A stretch of DNA of 64,000 nt from Marinobacter confluentis (lineage in GTDB: Bacteria > Pseudomonadota > Gammaproteobacteria > Pseudomonadales > Oleiphilaceae). Every line of letters begins with the position of its first letter. Position 1 is the first letter of the stretch. This document shows, piece by piece, positions 51,298-61,325 of the stretch. Made by a program: the position numbers and the translations under genes. Under the pieces are notes generated by a model, which ran no database searches, was not told where the DNA came from, and saw only the letters and a list, made by a program, of their open reading frames with translations. The stretch is from positions 248,001 through 312,000 of the forward strand of contig NZ_SRPF01000001.1 of assembly GCF_004785685.1 (NCBI RefSeq), read 5' to 3'.

Positions 51298-53355
51298 ATG
51301 GCGTTGGATGCTGATGAAGAGATTCTGCAGGACTTCCTGATTGAAGCCGGCGAGATTCTCGAAAAACTGTCGGAGGAGCTGGTCGAGCTGGAGCAGCGCC
51401 CTGACGACAGCGATTTGCTGAACGCCATTTTCCGGGGTTTCCACACCGTGAAAGGCGGTGCCGGTTTCCTTCAGCTTGATGCGCTGGTGAGCTGCTGTCA
51501 CTCGGCGGAAAACGTATTTGATACACTCCGGAATCACAAGCGCAAGGTCGATTCGGATCTGATGGACGTTGTGCTTCAGGCCCTGGACAACGTCAATGCC
51601 ATGTTTGAGCAGGTTCGCCAGCAGGAGGAACCCACGCCCGCGCCGGATGAACTGATCAGGGCGCTCGACAGGCTGGCGGTGCCGGCCAGTCAGGATCAGC
51701 CCGCCGCTGATGCCACCCCCGATGCTGAAGAGTCTGAGCCCGTCGACGCCGGGGCGGCTGACGGCGACATCACCGATGATGAATTCGAGCAGCTGCTGGA
51801 TGCCTTGCAGGATAACGGCGAGGAAGAACAGGGCAGCGGTGATGAGATCTCCGACGACGAATTTGAAAGCCTGCTGGACGAATTGCACGGCAAGGGCAAG
51901 TTTTCCGGCCCGCCGACAGCAGACAAGGCGCCGGCTGGTCAGGAAGACAGCGACCCGGACCTGATCAGCGATGATGAATTCGAGCGCTTGCTGGACGACC
52001 TGCACGGCAAGGGCGGAAGCCCCACCGAACCCAGTGCTTCAAAGCCCGCAGCGAAGAAACCCGCAGCAGACAAATCACCTGCTGACAAAAAGCCGGCGGA
52101 CAAAAAGCCTGAAAAGGCCGCTGCGCCAGAACCAGCGCCAGCAAAAGAGGCCCCGGCTGCGCCAGCCATGCCCGCAAGGGATACTGCTGCGCCCGTGGCA
52201 GAAACGTCTGTGCGTGTGGATACCAAGCGCCTGGACGACATCATGAACATGGTGGGCGAACTGGTGCTGGTGCGTAACCGGCTGCAGCGGCTGGGTGGTG
52301 AAAGCGAAGACGAGCAGATGCACAAGGCGGTGGCCAACCTGGACGTTGTCACGACTGATCTGCAGTCGGCTGTCATGGCCACCCGTATGCAGCCGATCAA
52401 GAAAGTATTCGGCCGCTTCCCCAGGGTCGTTCGTGACCTTGCCCGCAGCCTCAAGAAAGAGATCAATCTTGAGATGCACGGCGAAGAGACAGACCTCGAC
52501 AAGAATCTGGTTGAGGCACTGTCCGATCCGCTGGTTCACCTGGTCCGCAACTCTGTAGACCATGGCATCGAAGCCCCGGACGTCCGGGAAAAGGCCGGTA
52601 AGCCCCGGCAGGGCAATGTTGTGCTGTCAGCGGAGCAGGAAGGGGACCACATTCTTCTGTCGATCAGCGATGACGGCGCTGGCATGGACCCGGCGGTTCT
52701 GCGTCGAAAAGCCGTGGAAAAAGGCGTCTATGACCAGGACGCTGCGGACCGGCTGACCAACAACGAATGCTACAACCTGATCTTTGCCGCGGGTTTCTCC
52801 ACCAAGGACCAGATTTCCGACGTGTCCGGCCGTGGTGTGGGCATGGATGTGGTCAAAACCAAGATCAGCCAGCTCAACGGCCAGATCAGCGTTGAATCGG
52901 AGCTGGGCAAAGGCTCGCGAATCATTATCAAGGTGCCGCTGACCCTGGCGATCATGCCCACTCTGATGATCAAGCTGGGCGATCAGGCGTTTGCGCTGCC
53001 GCTGGTCAACGTGGTGGAAATCTTCCATCTGGATCTGACCAAAAAGAACATTGTCGACGGGCGCGAGTGCATCGTGGTCAGAGACAAGGTATTCCCGCTG
53101 TTCCATATCAAGCGCTGGCTGGTGAAAAAGAATGGCGAGCCAGAACCAGAGAACGGCCACGTTGTGATCGTGGCCATGGGCACACGCCGGGTCGGATTTG
53201 TGGTAGACCAGTTGGTGGGGCAGGAGGAAGTGGTTATCAAACCTCTGGGCCGGGCGCTTCAGGGCACTCCGGGCATGGCGGGGGCCACGATCACAGGGGA
53301 TGGCCGTATTGCACTTATCATTGATGTGCCGAGCCTGCTTCAACACTACGGTTAA
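51298..53355 (+). CDS. cheA: Chemotaxis histidine kinase CheA
   Basis: 685 residues. P1 (1-105) holds phospho-His H49 in FRGFHTVKGGAGF. A 190-residue acidic and Ala/Lys/Pro-rich linker (about 110-300) has three copies of D-D-E-F-E-x-L-L-D-x-L (160-170, 186-196, 225-235) and no recognisable P2 fold. P3 begins VRVDTKRLDDIMNMVGELVLVRNRL (about 305), followed by HATPase P4 (LVRNSVDHGIE, DDGAGMDP, FSTKDQISDVSGRGVGMDVVK) and CheW-like P5. It phosphorylates CheY and CheB within receptor arrays. Confidence 0.96.
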   Translation: MALDADEEILQDFLIEAGEILEKLSEELVELEQRPDDSDLLNAIFRGFHTVKGGAGFLQLDALVSCCHSAENVFDTLRNHKRKVDSDLMDVVLQALDNVNAMFEQVRQQEEPTPAPDELIRALDRLAVPASQDQPAADATPDAEESEPVDAGAADGDITDDEFEQLLDALQDNGEEEQGSGDEISDDEFESLLDELHGKGKFSGPPTADKAPAGQEDSDPDLISDDEFERLLDDLHGKGGSPTEPSASKPAAKKPAADKSPADKKPADKKPEKAAAPEPAPAKEAPAAPAMPARDTAAPVAETSVRVDTKRLDDIMNMVGELVLVRNRLQRLGGESEDEQMHKAVANLDVVTTDLQSAVMATRMQPIKKVFGRFPRVVRDLARSLKKEINLEMHGEETDLDKNLVEALSDPLVHLVRNSVDHGIEAPDVREKAGKPRQGNVVLSAEQEGDHILLSISDDGAGMDPAVLRRKAVEKGVYDQDAADRLTNNECYNLIFAAGFSTKDQISDVSGRGVGMDVVKTKISQLNGQISVESELGKGSRIIIKVPLTLAIMPTLMIKLGDQAFALPLVNVVEIFHLDLTKKNIVDGRECIVVRDKVFPLFHIKRWLVKKNGEPEPENGHVVIVAMGTRRVGFVVDQLVGQEEVVIKPLGRALQGTPGMAGATITGDGRIALIIDVPSLLQHYG
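51775..52002 (+). repeat. Triple acidic motif repeat within cheA linker
   Basis: The encoded motifs DDEFEQLLDAL, DDEFESLLDELHGKG and DDEFERLLDDLHGKG lie at CheA residues 160-170, 186-200 and 225-239. The last two share HGKG, indicating a recent duplication. They resemble the CheY-docking tail of CheZ (VDDLLSSLGF). Confidence 0.85.
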
Positions 53356-53390
53356 GGGACGCCCTGCATGGCAGTGTCTAGGAGAAATGG

Positions 53391-54536
53391 ATGACGGTTT
53401 CTGTTCTGGTCGTTGATGATTCCGGATTCTTCCGTAAACGGTTGACGGAAATACTGACGGTTTCGGGCCAGATCAAGGTTGTGGGCGTTGCCACCAATGG
53501 CCGCGAAGGCGTCGATATGGCCGAGAAACTTCGGCCAGACGTGATCACCATGGACTACGAAATGCCGGTCATGGACGGCATTTCGGCGGTACGGGAAATT
53601 ATGGCCAGGCGCCCGGTTCCGGTGCTGATGTTTTCCTCGCTCACCTATGAGGGCGCACGGGTCACTCTTGATGCCCTGGAAGCCGGCGCCGTTGATTTCC
53701 TGCCCAAAAACTTCGAAGAAATTGCCCGGGATTCAAGCCAGCTCCAGCGAATTCTGATTGATCGGGTGCTGGATGTGGCCCGCAGCAGCCCCGGGTCCCG
53801 GCCGACGGCGTCGACCAGTGTCGCGGCTTCGCCTTCGCCGGCGCGCCAGCCAGCGCCGGCACCCACTTCACGTCCATCAAGGCCGCAGGCTTCAGTTGCT
53901 GAGGTCCGGGCAGCGTCTTCACAGCCGGAAACGCCCCGGTCGACTTTCCGGCGCAGCCCGGCCAAGCGCTACAGTGTTGTGGCCATTGGCACATCGACCG
54001 GCGGCCCGGTGGCGCTTCAGCGGGTGCTGACCCACCTGCCTGCGTCTTTCCCGGCGCCGGTGGTTCTGGTCCAGCACATGCCGGCCAGTTTTACCCCGGC
54101 TTTTGCCGAACGCCTGAACAAACTGTGCAAGATTGAGGTTCGGCAGGCGGAAGACGGAGACCTGTTAAAGCCGGGGCTGGCATTACTGGCCCCCGGCGGC
54201 AAGCAGATGGTGATTGAGAACCGCGGAGGCCAGGGCAGGGTGAAAATTCTGCCCGGTGATGACCGCCTGCATTACAAGCCGTGTGTGGACGTTACCTTTG
54301 GCTCACTGGCCAGAGCCTACCCCGGCAAGACCCTGGGCGTGATCCTCACCGGCATGGGCGCCGATGGTAAAGAAGGTTGCCGGCTGATGAAACAGAGCGG
54401 CTCGGTTGTCTGGTCGCAGGACGAGAAGTCGTCGGTGATTTACGGCATGCCCATGGCCGTTGCCAAAGCCGGCCTGACCGACGAGGTGCTGTCGCTGGAT
54501 GACGTGGGTCCCCGGCTGATCGAGGGAGTGAGCTGA
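53391..54536 (+). CDS. cheB: Chemotaxis methylesterase CheB
   Basis: 381 residues: receiver (about 1-120, phosphosite D55 in ITMDYEMP), an Ala/Pro/Ser-rich linker (about 130-190) and the methylesterase with catalytic Ser in IGTSTGGPVAL, His in LVQHMPASFTPAFAERL and Asp in LTGMGADGKEG. It removes methyl groups from chemoreceptors for adaptation. Stop TGA and the motC ATG overlap by one base. No cheR is seen in the window. Confidence 0.96.
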   Translation: MTVSVLVVDDSGFFRKRLTEILTVSGQIKVVGVATNGREGVDMAEKLRPDVITMDYEMPVMDGISAVREIMARRPVPVLMFSSLTYEGARVTLDALEAGAVDFLPKNFEEIARDSSQLQRILIDRVLDVARSSPGSRPTASTSVAASPSPARQPAPAPTSRPSRPQASVAEVRAASSQPETPRSTFRRSPAKRYSVVAIGTSTGGPVALQRVLTHLPASFPAPVVLVQHMPASFTPAFAERLNKLCKIEVRQAEDGDLLKPGLALLAPGGKQMVIENRGGQGRVKILPGDDRLHYKPCVDVTFGSLARAYPGKTLGVILTGMGADGKEGCRLMKQSGSVVWSQDEKSSVIYGMPMAVAKAGLTDEVLSLDDVGPRLIEGVS

Positions 54537-55276
54537 TGGATATTCTCAGCCTGCTGGGAATCATTCTTGCGTTTGTTGCCATTCTGGGAGGAAACCTGCT
54601 GGAGGGTGGTGCCCTCGGCTCGCTGTTCAATGGGCCGGCGGCCCTGATCGTGATCGGTGGCACCCTAGCCGCCACCATTCTGCAGACTTCGTGGCCGCTA
54701 CTGAAACGCGCCTGCCGCCAGGTTCGCTGGGTGTTCTTCCCGCCTTATATCAGCCTGGAAGACGGCATTGGCAAAGTGATCGACTGGAGTGTGAAAGCCC
54801 GCAAGCAGGGGCTTCTGGGGCTTGAGGGCCTGGCGGAAAAAGAACCGGAGCGGTTCGCCCGAAAGGGTCTGCAACTTCTGGTAGACGGTTCCGAGGCGGA
54901 AACCATTCGCAGCATTATGGAAGTGGAGCTGGAATCCCGCGAACAGAGGGACATGGAATCTGCCCGGGTATTTGAGGCCATGGGCGGTTACTCCCCGACC
55001 ATTGGCATTATCGGCGCGGTGATGGGGTTGATTCAGGTGATGACCAACCTGGAAGACCCGGAGTCCCTGGGCAGCGGCATAGCGACGGCCTTTGTCGCCA
55101 CTATTTATGGCGTCGCCCTTGCCAACCTGCTGTTTTTCCCGGTGGCCAACAAACTGAGGGGAATTCTCAGAGAGCGTACCCGCTACGAAGACATGATGAT
55201 CGACGGCATTATTGCCATCGCCGAAGGCGAGAATCCGAAATCCATTGAGCTCAGGTTGCGGGGCTTCCTACAGTGA
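54536..55276 (+). CDS. motC: Flagellar stator protein MotC (MotA/ExbB type)
   Basis: 246 residues with four membrane segments; the C-terminal pair (about 145-210: YSPTIGIIGAVMGLIQVMTNLEDP and AFVATIYGVALANLLFFPVANKL) is the conserved MotA block and the cytoplasmic loop (about 60-140) faces FliG. With MotD it forms a five-to-two ion-driven stator. The MotCD set needed for swarming in Pseudomonas has the same place beside cheB. Confidence 0.94.
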   Translation: MDILSLLGIILAFVAILGGNLLEGGALGSLFNGPAALIVIGGTLAATILQTSWPLLKRACRQVRWVFFPPYISLEDGIGKVIDWSVKARKQGLLGLEGLAEKEPERFARKGLQLLVDGSEAETIRSIMEVELESREQRDMESARVFEAMGGYSPTIGIIGAVMGLIQVMTNLEDPESLGSGIATAFVATIYGVALANLLFFPVANKLRGILRERTRYEDMMIDGIIAIAEGENPKSIELRLRGFLQ

Positions 55277-55289
55277 AAGGTTTTCTGCA

Positions 55290-56075
55290 GTGATCCGACG
55301 CCGCCGCAGGGCAGAAGAAGACGATCTGCACAACAAGGAACGCTGGCTGATTTCCTACGCCGATTTCATCACCCTGCTGTTCGCTTTTTTTGTGGTGATG
55401 TATTCCGTGTCTTCGGTAAACGAGGGCAAGTACAAGGTACTGTCTGAAACCCTCACCGGTGTCTTCAATGCCCCGCAGCGTTCTCTTCAGCCTATTGAAA
55501 TAGGAGAGGAGCCGCCGGTTTCAGCGCAGCCGAGCCAGGATGTGATTCAGCCCCCGGTTACCGAAGCGCCGCGCAATCCGGACATGGATGAGGCGGGTCG
55601 GACCGAAGCCCTGCGGGCTATGGCGGATACCCTGGCTCTGGAGTTTGATGAACTGATCAACCAGGGCGTGGTGACGGTGGAAAGTAATGAGGCCTGGCTT
55701 GAGCTTAGCCTGCGAAACAGCCTGCTGTTCAGCAGCGGCGATGCAGAGCCACACTATGACGCCTTTGAAGTGATTGAAACCATCGCCTCGGTGCTTGTGA
55801 ACAAAGACAACGCCGTGCGGGTCGAAGGTTTTACCGATGACCAGCCCATTCGCACCAATGCCTTTCCCTCGAACTGGGAGCTCTCTACGGCCAGGGCGGC
55901 AGCGGTTGTTCGCATGCTGACCATGGAAGGGGTCGAACCCGAACGCATGGCCGCCATCGGGTATGGCCAGCACCAGCCGGTTGCGCGGAATGATACTGAG
56001 GAAGGACGCCGCCGGAACCGGCGGGTTGTATTGCTGATCTCAAGGGATGCCAGCATTCGCGGGGCTGTGCGTTAG
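55290..56075 (+). CDS. motD: Flagellar stator protein MotD (MotB type)
   Basis: 261 residues if started at the GTG 55290 (MIRRRRRAEED); the open frame reaches upstream into motC without a ribosome site. One membrane helix carries the ion-binding Asp in ISYADFITLLFAFFVVMYS. The OmpA-like domain (about 150-255) with VEGFTDDQPIRTNAFPSNWELSTARAAAVVR and RRNRRVVL anchors to peptidoglycan. The GTG has AAAGG about 9 bases upstream. Confidence 0.93.
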   Translation: MIRRRRRAEEDDLHNKERWLISYADFITLLFAFFVVMYSVSSVNEGKYKVLSETLTGVFNAPQRSLQPIEIGEEPPVSAQPSQDVIQPPVTEAPRNPDMDEAGRTEALRAMADTLALEFDELINQGVVTVESNEAWLELSLRNSLLFSSGDAEPHYDAFEVIETIASVLVNKDNAVRVEGFTDDQPIRTNAFPSNWELSTARAAAVVRMLTMEGVEPERMAAIGYGQHQPVARNDTEEGRRRNRRVVLLISRDASIRGAVR

Positions 56076-56179
56076 GCGGTAAATTGCTTGCCGAAAATTC
56101 TTCAAGTTAGGCGGATTTCAGCCGATAACTCTTTGTGGATTCCGGGTTTTCCGGAGCGGTTCATTCTGGGGAGCAGCGT

Positions 56180-56969
56180 GTGCGGATCTGGGCAGTAGCC
56201 AATCAGAAAGGTGGTGTGGGTAAGACGACCTCCGTCGTTGCCCTGGGCGGCTTGCTGGCAGAGCGGGGCAAGCGGGTGCTTGTGGTGGATCTTGACCCCC
56301 ATGGCTCACTGACCAGCTGGTTCGGCTATGACCCGGACACCATCAGCCACAGCGTTTTCGATCTGTTCCAGCATCAGGGCAAGGTGCCCGATGGTCTGAC
56401 TGCCCAGCTGATTACTGAAACCAGCTGCAAGGGTCTGTCCCTGCTGCCGGCCAGCACGGCGTTGGCGACCCTTGAGCGGAAAATGGTGGGCGTGTCCGGA
56501 ATGGGACTGATTATTTCCAGGGCGTTGGCGCAGATCTGGGACGATTTCGATTATGTGCTGCTGGACAACACGCCCTCACTGGGGGTTCTGATGGTCAATG
56601 CTCTGGCGGCGGCCCAGCATCTGATCATTCCTGTTCAGACTGAATTCCTGGCGCTCAAGGGTCTGGAGCGCATGCTGCACACCCTTGAGATGATCATGCG
56701 GTCTCAGAAAAATACCCTGTCCTACACCATTGTTCCGACCCTGTTTGACCGCCGCACCCAGGCATCGGTCAAGAGTCTGAACCAGCTTCGCAAAAGCTAT
56801 CCGGATACCCTCTGGAAATTTGCCATACCGGTGGACACCAAATTCCGGGATGCCAGCCATGCCGGGCTTACTCCTTCAGCACTTGATTCCGAAACCCATG
56901 GGGTCAGGGCTTACGCTCGGCTGCTCAATGACCTGCCGTCGCTGACCCGTGCACGGTCGGAGCAGCAAC

Positions 56970-56977
<8 letters not shown>
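56180..56977 (+). CDS. parC: ParA-like ATPase positioning chemotaxis arrays (ParC)
   Basis: 265 residues from a GTG at 56180, supported by GGGGAG six bases upstream and by the usual start MRIWAVANQKGG; the longer frame to 56135 is less likely. Deviant Walker A is NQKGGVGKTTSVVALG, then VDLDPHGSLTSWFGYD. In Vibrio and Pseudomonas this ATPase (ParC, not topoisomerase IV) brings chemotaxis arrays to the flagellated pole. Overlaps the next gene by 8 bases. Confidence 0.88.
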
Positions 56978-57713
<736 letters not shown>

Positions 57714-57729
57714 CCGAACTGAAAACCGC

Positions 57730-57756
57730 CCGTGCCCTGCGCTAGTGGCACGGTTT
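57730..57756 (+). terminator. Stem-loop between parP and cheW
   Basis: CCGTGCC (57730-57736) pairs with GGCACGG (57747-57753) around a 10-base loop, followed by three T residues, 17 bases after the parP stop. A partial terminator or processing site. Confidence 0.4.
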
Positions 57757-57843
57757 GTGCCCTGAACTATAGTAATGGGCACTGGTGATGATTTTTTGAC
57801 GATCAGGTTGCCCGCCGGGCAGCCGAACAGGAGAGACAAGGCT

Positions 57844-58332
57844 ATGGCATCCCCGAGCGGACAACAGAAACAGGCTCACGATGATCAGGTACTGCAGTAT
57901 GTGACTTTCAGGCTGGACGATGAAACCTACGGCATTGACGTGATGCAGATTCAGGAAGTGCTGCGTCACACCGAGATCGCCCCCGTACCCGGCGCGCCGG
58001 ATTACGTACTCGGCATCATCAACCTGAGGGGCAATGTGGTAACAGTGATTGATACCCGCCGCCGCTTTGGACTGGCCGACGCTGAGATCACCGATTCGAC
58101 TCGGATTGTGGTGATGGAATCAGCCAATCAGGTGATGGGTATTCTGGTGGATTCAGTGGCCGAGGTGGTTTACCTGAAGGCCAGTGAAATTGAAACAGCG
58201 CCCAATGTGGGCAACGAGGAAAGCGCCCGGTTCATTCAGGGTGTGTGTAACAAGAACGGCGAACTGATCATTCTGGTCGAGTTCGACAAGATGTTGTCAG
58301 ACCACGAGTGGGCTGAAATCTCCGGACTGTAA
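57844..58332 (+). CDS. cheW: Chemotaxis adaptor CheW
   Basis: 162 residues from the ATG at 57844 (AGGAGA and AAGG upstream). The CheW fold blocks are QYVTFRLDDETYGIDVMQIQEVLRHTEIAPVPGAPDYVLGIINLRGNVVTVIDTRRRFGLAD in order (about 18-80). It couples receptors to CheA P5. The short first 17 residues are polar. Confidence 0.96.
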   Translation: MASPSGQQKQAHDDQVLQYVTFRLDDETYGIDVMQIQEVLRHTEIAPVPGAPDYVLGIINLRGNVVTVIDTRRRFGLADAEITDSTRIVVMESANQVMGILVDSVAEVVYLKASEIETAPNVGNEESARFIQGVCNKNGELIILVEFDKMLSDHEWAEISGL

Positions 58333-58399
58333 AACCGGCCTGAACCCGGACAGATCCCAGATGGACGTTCCCGTGGCATCACAAGCGAGGACGTCCGTA

Positions 58400-58792
58400 A
58401 TGACCGAAATTCTGTTTGCAAAGGCCCCCTGGTTCCTGACCGCTGCCATTCTATGCCTGATGTTTGTTCAGGGTATTGCCGCCCGCCGCCAGATCCACAA
58501 GCTGCGGGCGGAACTCAAAGCCCGCTGTGAAGATCTTGGCCGCGAACTGCACGCAACCGCCAGTGGCAGCATGGGGGTCGGCCAGCGGGTTGTGGCCTGT
58601 GAGCGCCAGCTGCATGAACTGCGTGGCACCCTGGATGAAATGCGCCAGAACGATCCCCTGAGAATTTCCTACGATGAAGCCTCCCGGCTGGTGGACCTGG
58701 GCGCCGATATAGACGACCTGATGAATACCTGTGGAATTTCCCGGCCGGAAGCTGAACTGGTGTCTGCCCTGAGAAAACGACAGGCCGCCTGA
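58400..58792 (+). CDS. DUF2802 membrane-anchored protein
   Basis: 130 residues from the ATG at 58400 (GAGGAC about 8 bases upstream); an in-frame ATG at 58361 has no ribosome site. One N-terminal hydrophobic segment (about 9-26, WFLTAAILCLMFVQGIA) is followed by a coiled region and the DUF2802 end YDEASRLVDLGADIDDLMNTCGISRPEAELV, an HTH-like pattern. Found next to cheW in pseudomonads; function unknown. Convergent with flhB2. Confidence 0.88.
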   Translation: MTEILFAKAPWFLTAAILCLMFVQGIAARRQIHKLRAELKARCEDLGRELHATASGSMGVGQRVVACERQLHELRGTLDEMRQNDPLRISYDEASRLVDLGADIDDLMNTCGISRPEAELVSALRKRQAA

Positions 58793-58805
58793 CCGCTGCA
58801 GCGCA

Positions 58806-59111
58806 TCAGTCTCTGCTGGGGGGATGGCCCGCGTCCTCGGGTGTCCGGCCCTCCAGGTTGAAGGCAAACGCCAGAATCTCCGCAATGACCCGGTACAGGG
58901 TTTCGGGGATTTCCTCGTTCAGGTCCAGTCGCGCCAGAATTCCGGCAAGTTCGGCATTCTCGTAAAGCGGTACCCCGTGCTCACGGGCGATCCGGATGAT
59001 CTCTTCCGCCAGTTCGTGGGTGCCTGTGGCCGCAATGGTCGGCGCGTGCGTGCCGTCGTATTTCAGGGCCACAGCCGCAGGTGATGCCGGTTTCTGATTG
59101 CTGTCTGTCAT
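58806..59111 (-). CDS. FlhB C-terminal-domain-like protein (FhlB/FlhB2)
   Basis: 101 residues starting MTDSNQKPASP. The fold AVALKYDGTHAPTIAATGTHELAEEIIRIAREHGVPLYENAELAGILARLDLNEEIPETLYRVIAEILAFAF matches the cytoplasmic domain of FlhB, but the NPTH self-cleavage site and all membrane helices are absent. Begins just after that site. Overlaps the FliK-like gene (ATGA on the - strand). It could act with it in substrate-specificity switching. Confidence 0.88.
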   Translation of the reverse strand: MTDSNQKPASPAAVALKYDGTHAPTIAATGTHELAEEIIRIAREHGVPLYENAELAGILARLDLNEEIPETLYRVIAEILAFAFNLEGRTPEDAGHPPSRD

Positions 59112-60553
59112 GCCCTTGTATCCACCAGCCGGTGTTCCAGATGGGTTGTTGCCCCCCGGGGTATACCTCGGCGGCATTCGAGATCGGTCACCTCCAGCCC
59201 CAGGTCGACCAGGCTTCTGCGAAGCTCGGGCAGCCGTTCCCTGGCCTGCTGGAGCGTCGACTGTCTTTCTGCCCAGACCTGCGCGGATACCTTTCCGAAC
59301 CCCAGTGACACATCGAAATGCAGGGCGCCTGCTTCGTCAAGATTCATTGCCAGGGACAGCTTCCATTCGGTGTTCCGGGACCGGTTGTTGCGGTCGTTAT
59401 CGCTTTCCCTGGCCTGTTCTTCCACCCTTACCTGTATGACCCGGGGTTCATTGTTCTGGTTCAGCCAGGGCAGGTCCACTACCAGGGTGTTGTTCGGCGC
59501 TGGCGCGTCTGCGGTGGTTCGTGTGGACAATATCTGGCTGTGCAACTGGTTTACGGTGATCCGGTTCAGCACCCCGGCCAGCAGCCTGAGCATCTGGCCC
59601 ACGCTGACGGGTTCTGATGAGAACTGCGCCATCTGTGGGCTGGAGGCGGCCGGGAACTGCAGCGGTGCCTGCACCAGATCCGGGCTGGGGATGGGCGTCA
59701 GCCGGTTGAATGCGTTCAGGTTCTGGCCCTGCAGTTCCAGTAGCTGATGAATGATTCTTCCGATCGCCAGTTTCAGGTCGGCCGGCGGGGCATCGGGGGC
59801 GCGGGCGGTTCGGGATTCCGCAAAAACCCCGCTTTGTTCAAGCCATTGCCTGATCTGATTGGCCGCAGGTGCGCCGGGGCCCGTTGTAGTTGCGGCACCA
59901 CTGCCACCAAGAGGCGCGGACCCGGCGGCTGGTGGGGCCGCCTGCCCGCGGGGGCCAGCATCTCCGGCGACCAGCGCGGACAGGGCCTGGCGGTTGGGTA
60001 ACAGGGTTGCTAACTGTTCGATAGCCTGGCGTACCCCTGGCGGCAGCGGTTGGGCGGCGTCCGTAAATCCCGTGGCAGGCGCCGGGATGGCAGTGCCTGC
60101 ATCGGCTCTAACCCCGCTGGTCAGAGCAGTCAGTACCCGCGCCAGGCCTGCATCCAGGGACTGCTGCCAGGGCAGCCGCTGGGCCAGGGCTCTGGCAACG
60201 GTGGATTCGGCGGCAGTCGCAAGTTTCCCCATTAGTCGCAGTTCGTTGCCGGCCCGCATGACCTTGACCCAGTCGCCGGTTTCCAGCGCGGTTTCACCAA
60301 TGGTGGCATTGACCGCCAGGCTCTGCCCGCGCACATCGAGGAGCAGGCGGCTGGCGCCAGTGGACTGCTGGTTAATGACTTCTGCCACCCGTGCCAGTAC
60401 GGTCTCGCGGTTGGCAAGATTGAGCTGGGCAAGCTGGGCCCGTGCAGAATTGGCCTGGCTGACCTCTGCGGGCTGGCCTTGCAATGCCGCGCGGGCGGTC
60501 TGCAAAGGCCCGTCCGGAGCTGGGGGCGGCAGATTGCCGTTAGGTACTTTCAT
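59108..60553 (-). CDS. FliK-like C-terminal domain protein
   Basis: 481 residues from the ATG at 60553 (the frame extends to 60703 into the divergent promoter). Ala/Gln/Pro-rich for most of its length; the C-terminal domain (about 380-475; TEWKLSLAMNLDEAGALHFDVSLGFGKVSAQVWAERQSTLQQARERLPELRRSLVDLGL) has the FliK switch pattern. It is not the hook ruler that lies at 33.2 kb. Pairing with a FlhB C-domain-only protein suggests a second specificity module. Confidence 0.8.
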   Translation of the reverse strand: MKVPNGNLPPPAPDGPLQTARAALQGQPAEVSQANSARAQLAQLNLANRETVLARVAEVINQQSTGASRLLLDVRGQSLAVNATIGETALETGDWVKVMRAGNELRLMGKLATAAESTVARALAQRLPWQQSLDAGLARVLTALTSGVRADAGTAIPAPATGFTDAAQPLPPGVRQAIEQLATLLPNRQALSALVAGDAGPRGQAAPPAAGSAPLGGSGAATTTGPGAPAANQIRQWLEQSGVFAESRTARAPDAPPADLKLAIGRIIHQLLELQGQNLNAFNRLTPIPSPDLVQAPLQFPAASSPQMAQFSSEPVSVGQMLRLLAGVLNRITVNQLHSQILSTRTTADAPAPNNTLVVDLPWLNQNNEPRVIQVRVEEQARESDNDRNNRSRNTEWKLSLAMNLDEAGALHFDVSLGFGKVSAQVWAERQSTLQQARERLPELRRSLVDLGLEVTDLECRRGIPRGATTHLEHRLVDTRA

Positions 60554-60612
60554 CGCGTCTGGTCTCGAGTCCGAATTGCTGCCTGAGCAGAGTATTCCGG
60601 TAGCTCTTTCGT

Positions 60613-60618
60613 TATAAT
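60613..60618 (+). promoter_or_regulatory. Possible -10 element of the ccm promoter
   Basis: A perfect TATAAT lies 57 bases before the ccmA ATG in the fliK2-ccmA divergent gap. No good -35 hexamer is at the right distance, so this is only a candidate. Confidence 0.35.
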
Positions 60619-60674
60619 ACCGGCCGCCGGCGGGTCTTGCCCGGCCGCAACCATGAACCAGTTCCGGGGCCGTG

Positions 60675-61325
60675 ATGTCCGAACCACTGCTACAGGCCGT
60701 CAATCTGCATTGTGAGCGGGATCATCGTACCCTGTTCCGGGACCTGTCCTTCTCCATACTGCCCGCTACCCTGACCCGTGTCGAGGGCCCGAACGGTTCC
60801 GGCAAAACCACGCTGTTGCGGGTGCTGGCGGGCCTGAACGATAACGCTGACGGCCAGGTGCTCTGGCATGGCGAGGATCGTGGTGCCAGTCGCGAATCCT
60901 TTTTGCGCAATACCCTCTATATCGGTCACCGGCCCGGAATCAAGGCCATGCTGACTCCTCTGGAGAATCTTCAGGCCCTGACCGCCGGAAGGGGAGGTTG
61001 CCCGGATTCAGCCCTGCGCCAGGCCCTCGCGGGTACCGGGCTGTCGGGTTTTGAGGATATTCCCTGCCGCCGCTTGTCTGCAGGTCAGCAGCGACGGGTT
61101 GCGTTGGCCCGGTTGCTGGTCGCGGATGAGCCACTTTGGATTCTCGATGAGATTTTCACCGCCATCGACGCCCAGGGCGTTGAGGCGCTGGAGCGTCTGC
61201 TGGTTCAGCGGGTGGCAGAAGGTGGCAGTATTATCCTGACCACCCATCACGATCTGCGGGTGCCGGGCATGGAGCGCATCCGTCTGGGAGATAGCGACCA
61301 TGAGGAGGTCAGCCATGGGCTCTGA
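60675..61325 (+). CDS. ccmA: Heme exporter ABC ATPase CcmA
   Basis: 216 residues from the ATG at 60675 (a GTG at 60672 is in frame). Walker A VEGPNGSGKTTLLRVLAGL, signature LSAGQQRRVALARLLV and Walker B PLWILDEIFTAID are clear. CcmA works with CcmB (and CcmC) to release holo-CcmE in cytochrome c maturation. Its end overlaps ccmB by 11 bases. Confidence 0.96.
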   Translation: MSEPLLQAVNLHCERDHRTLFRDLSFSILPATLTRVEGPNGSGKTTLLRVLAGLNDNADGQVLWHGEDRGASRESFLRNTLYIGHRPGIKAMLTPLENLQALTAGRGGCPDSALRQALAGTGLSGFEDIPCRRLSAGQQRRVALARLLVADEPLWILDEIFTAIDAQGVEALERLLVQRVAEGGSIILTTHHDLRVPGMERIRLGDSDHEEVSHGL

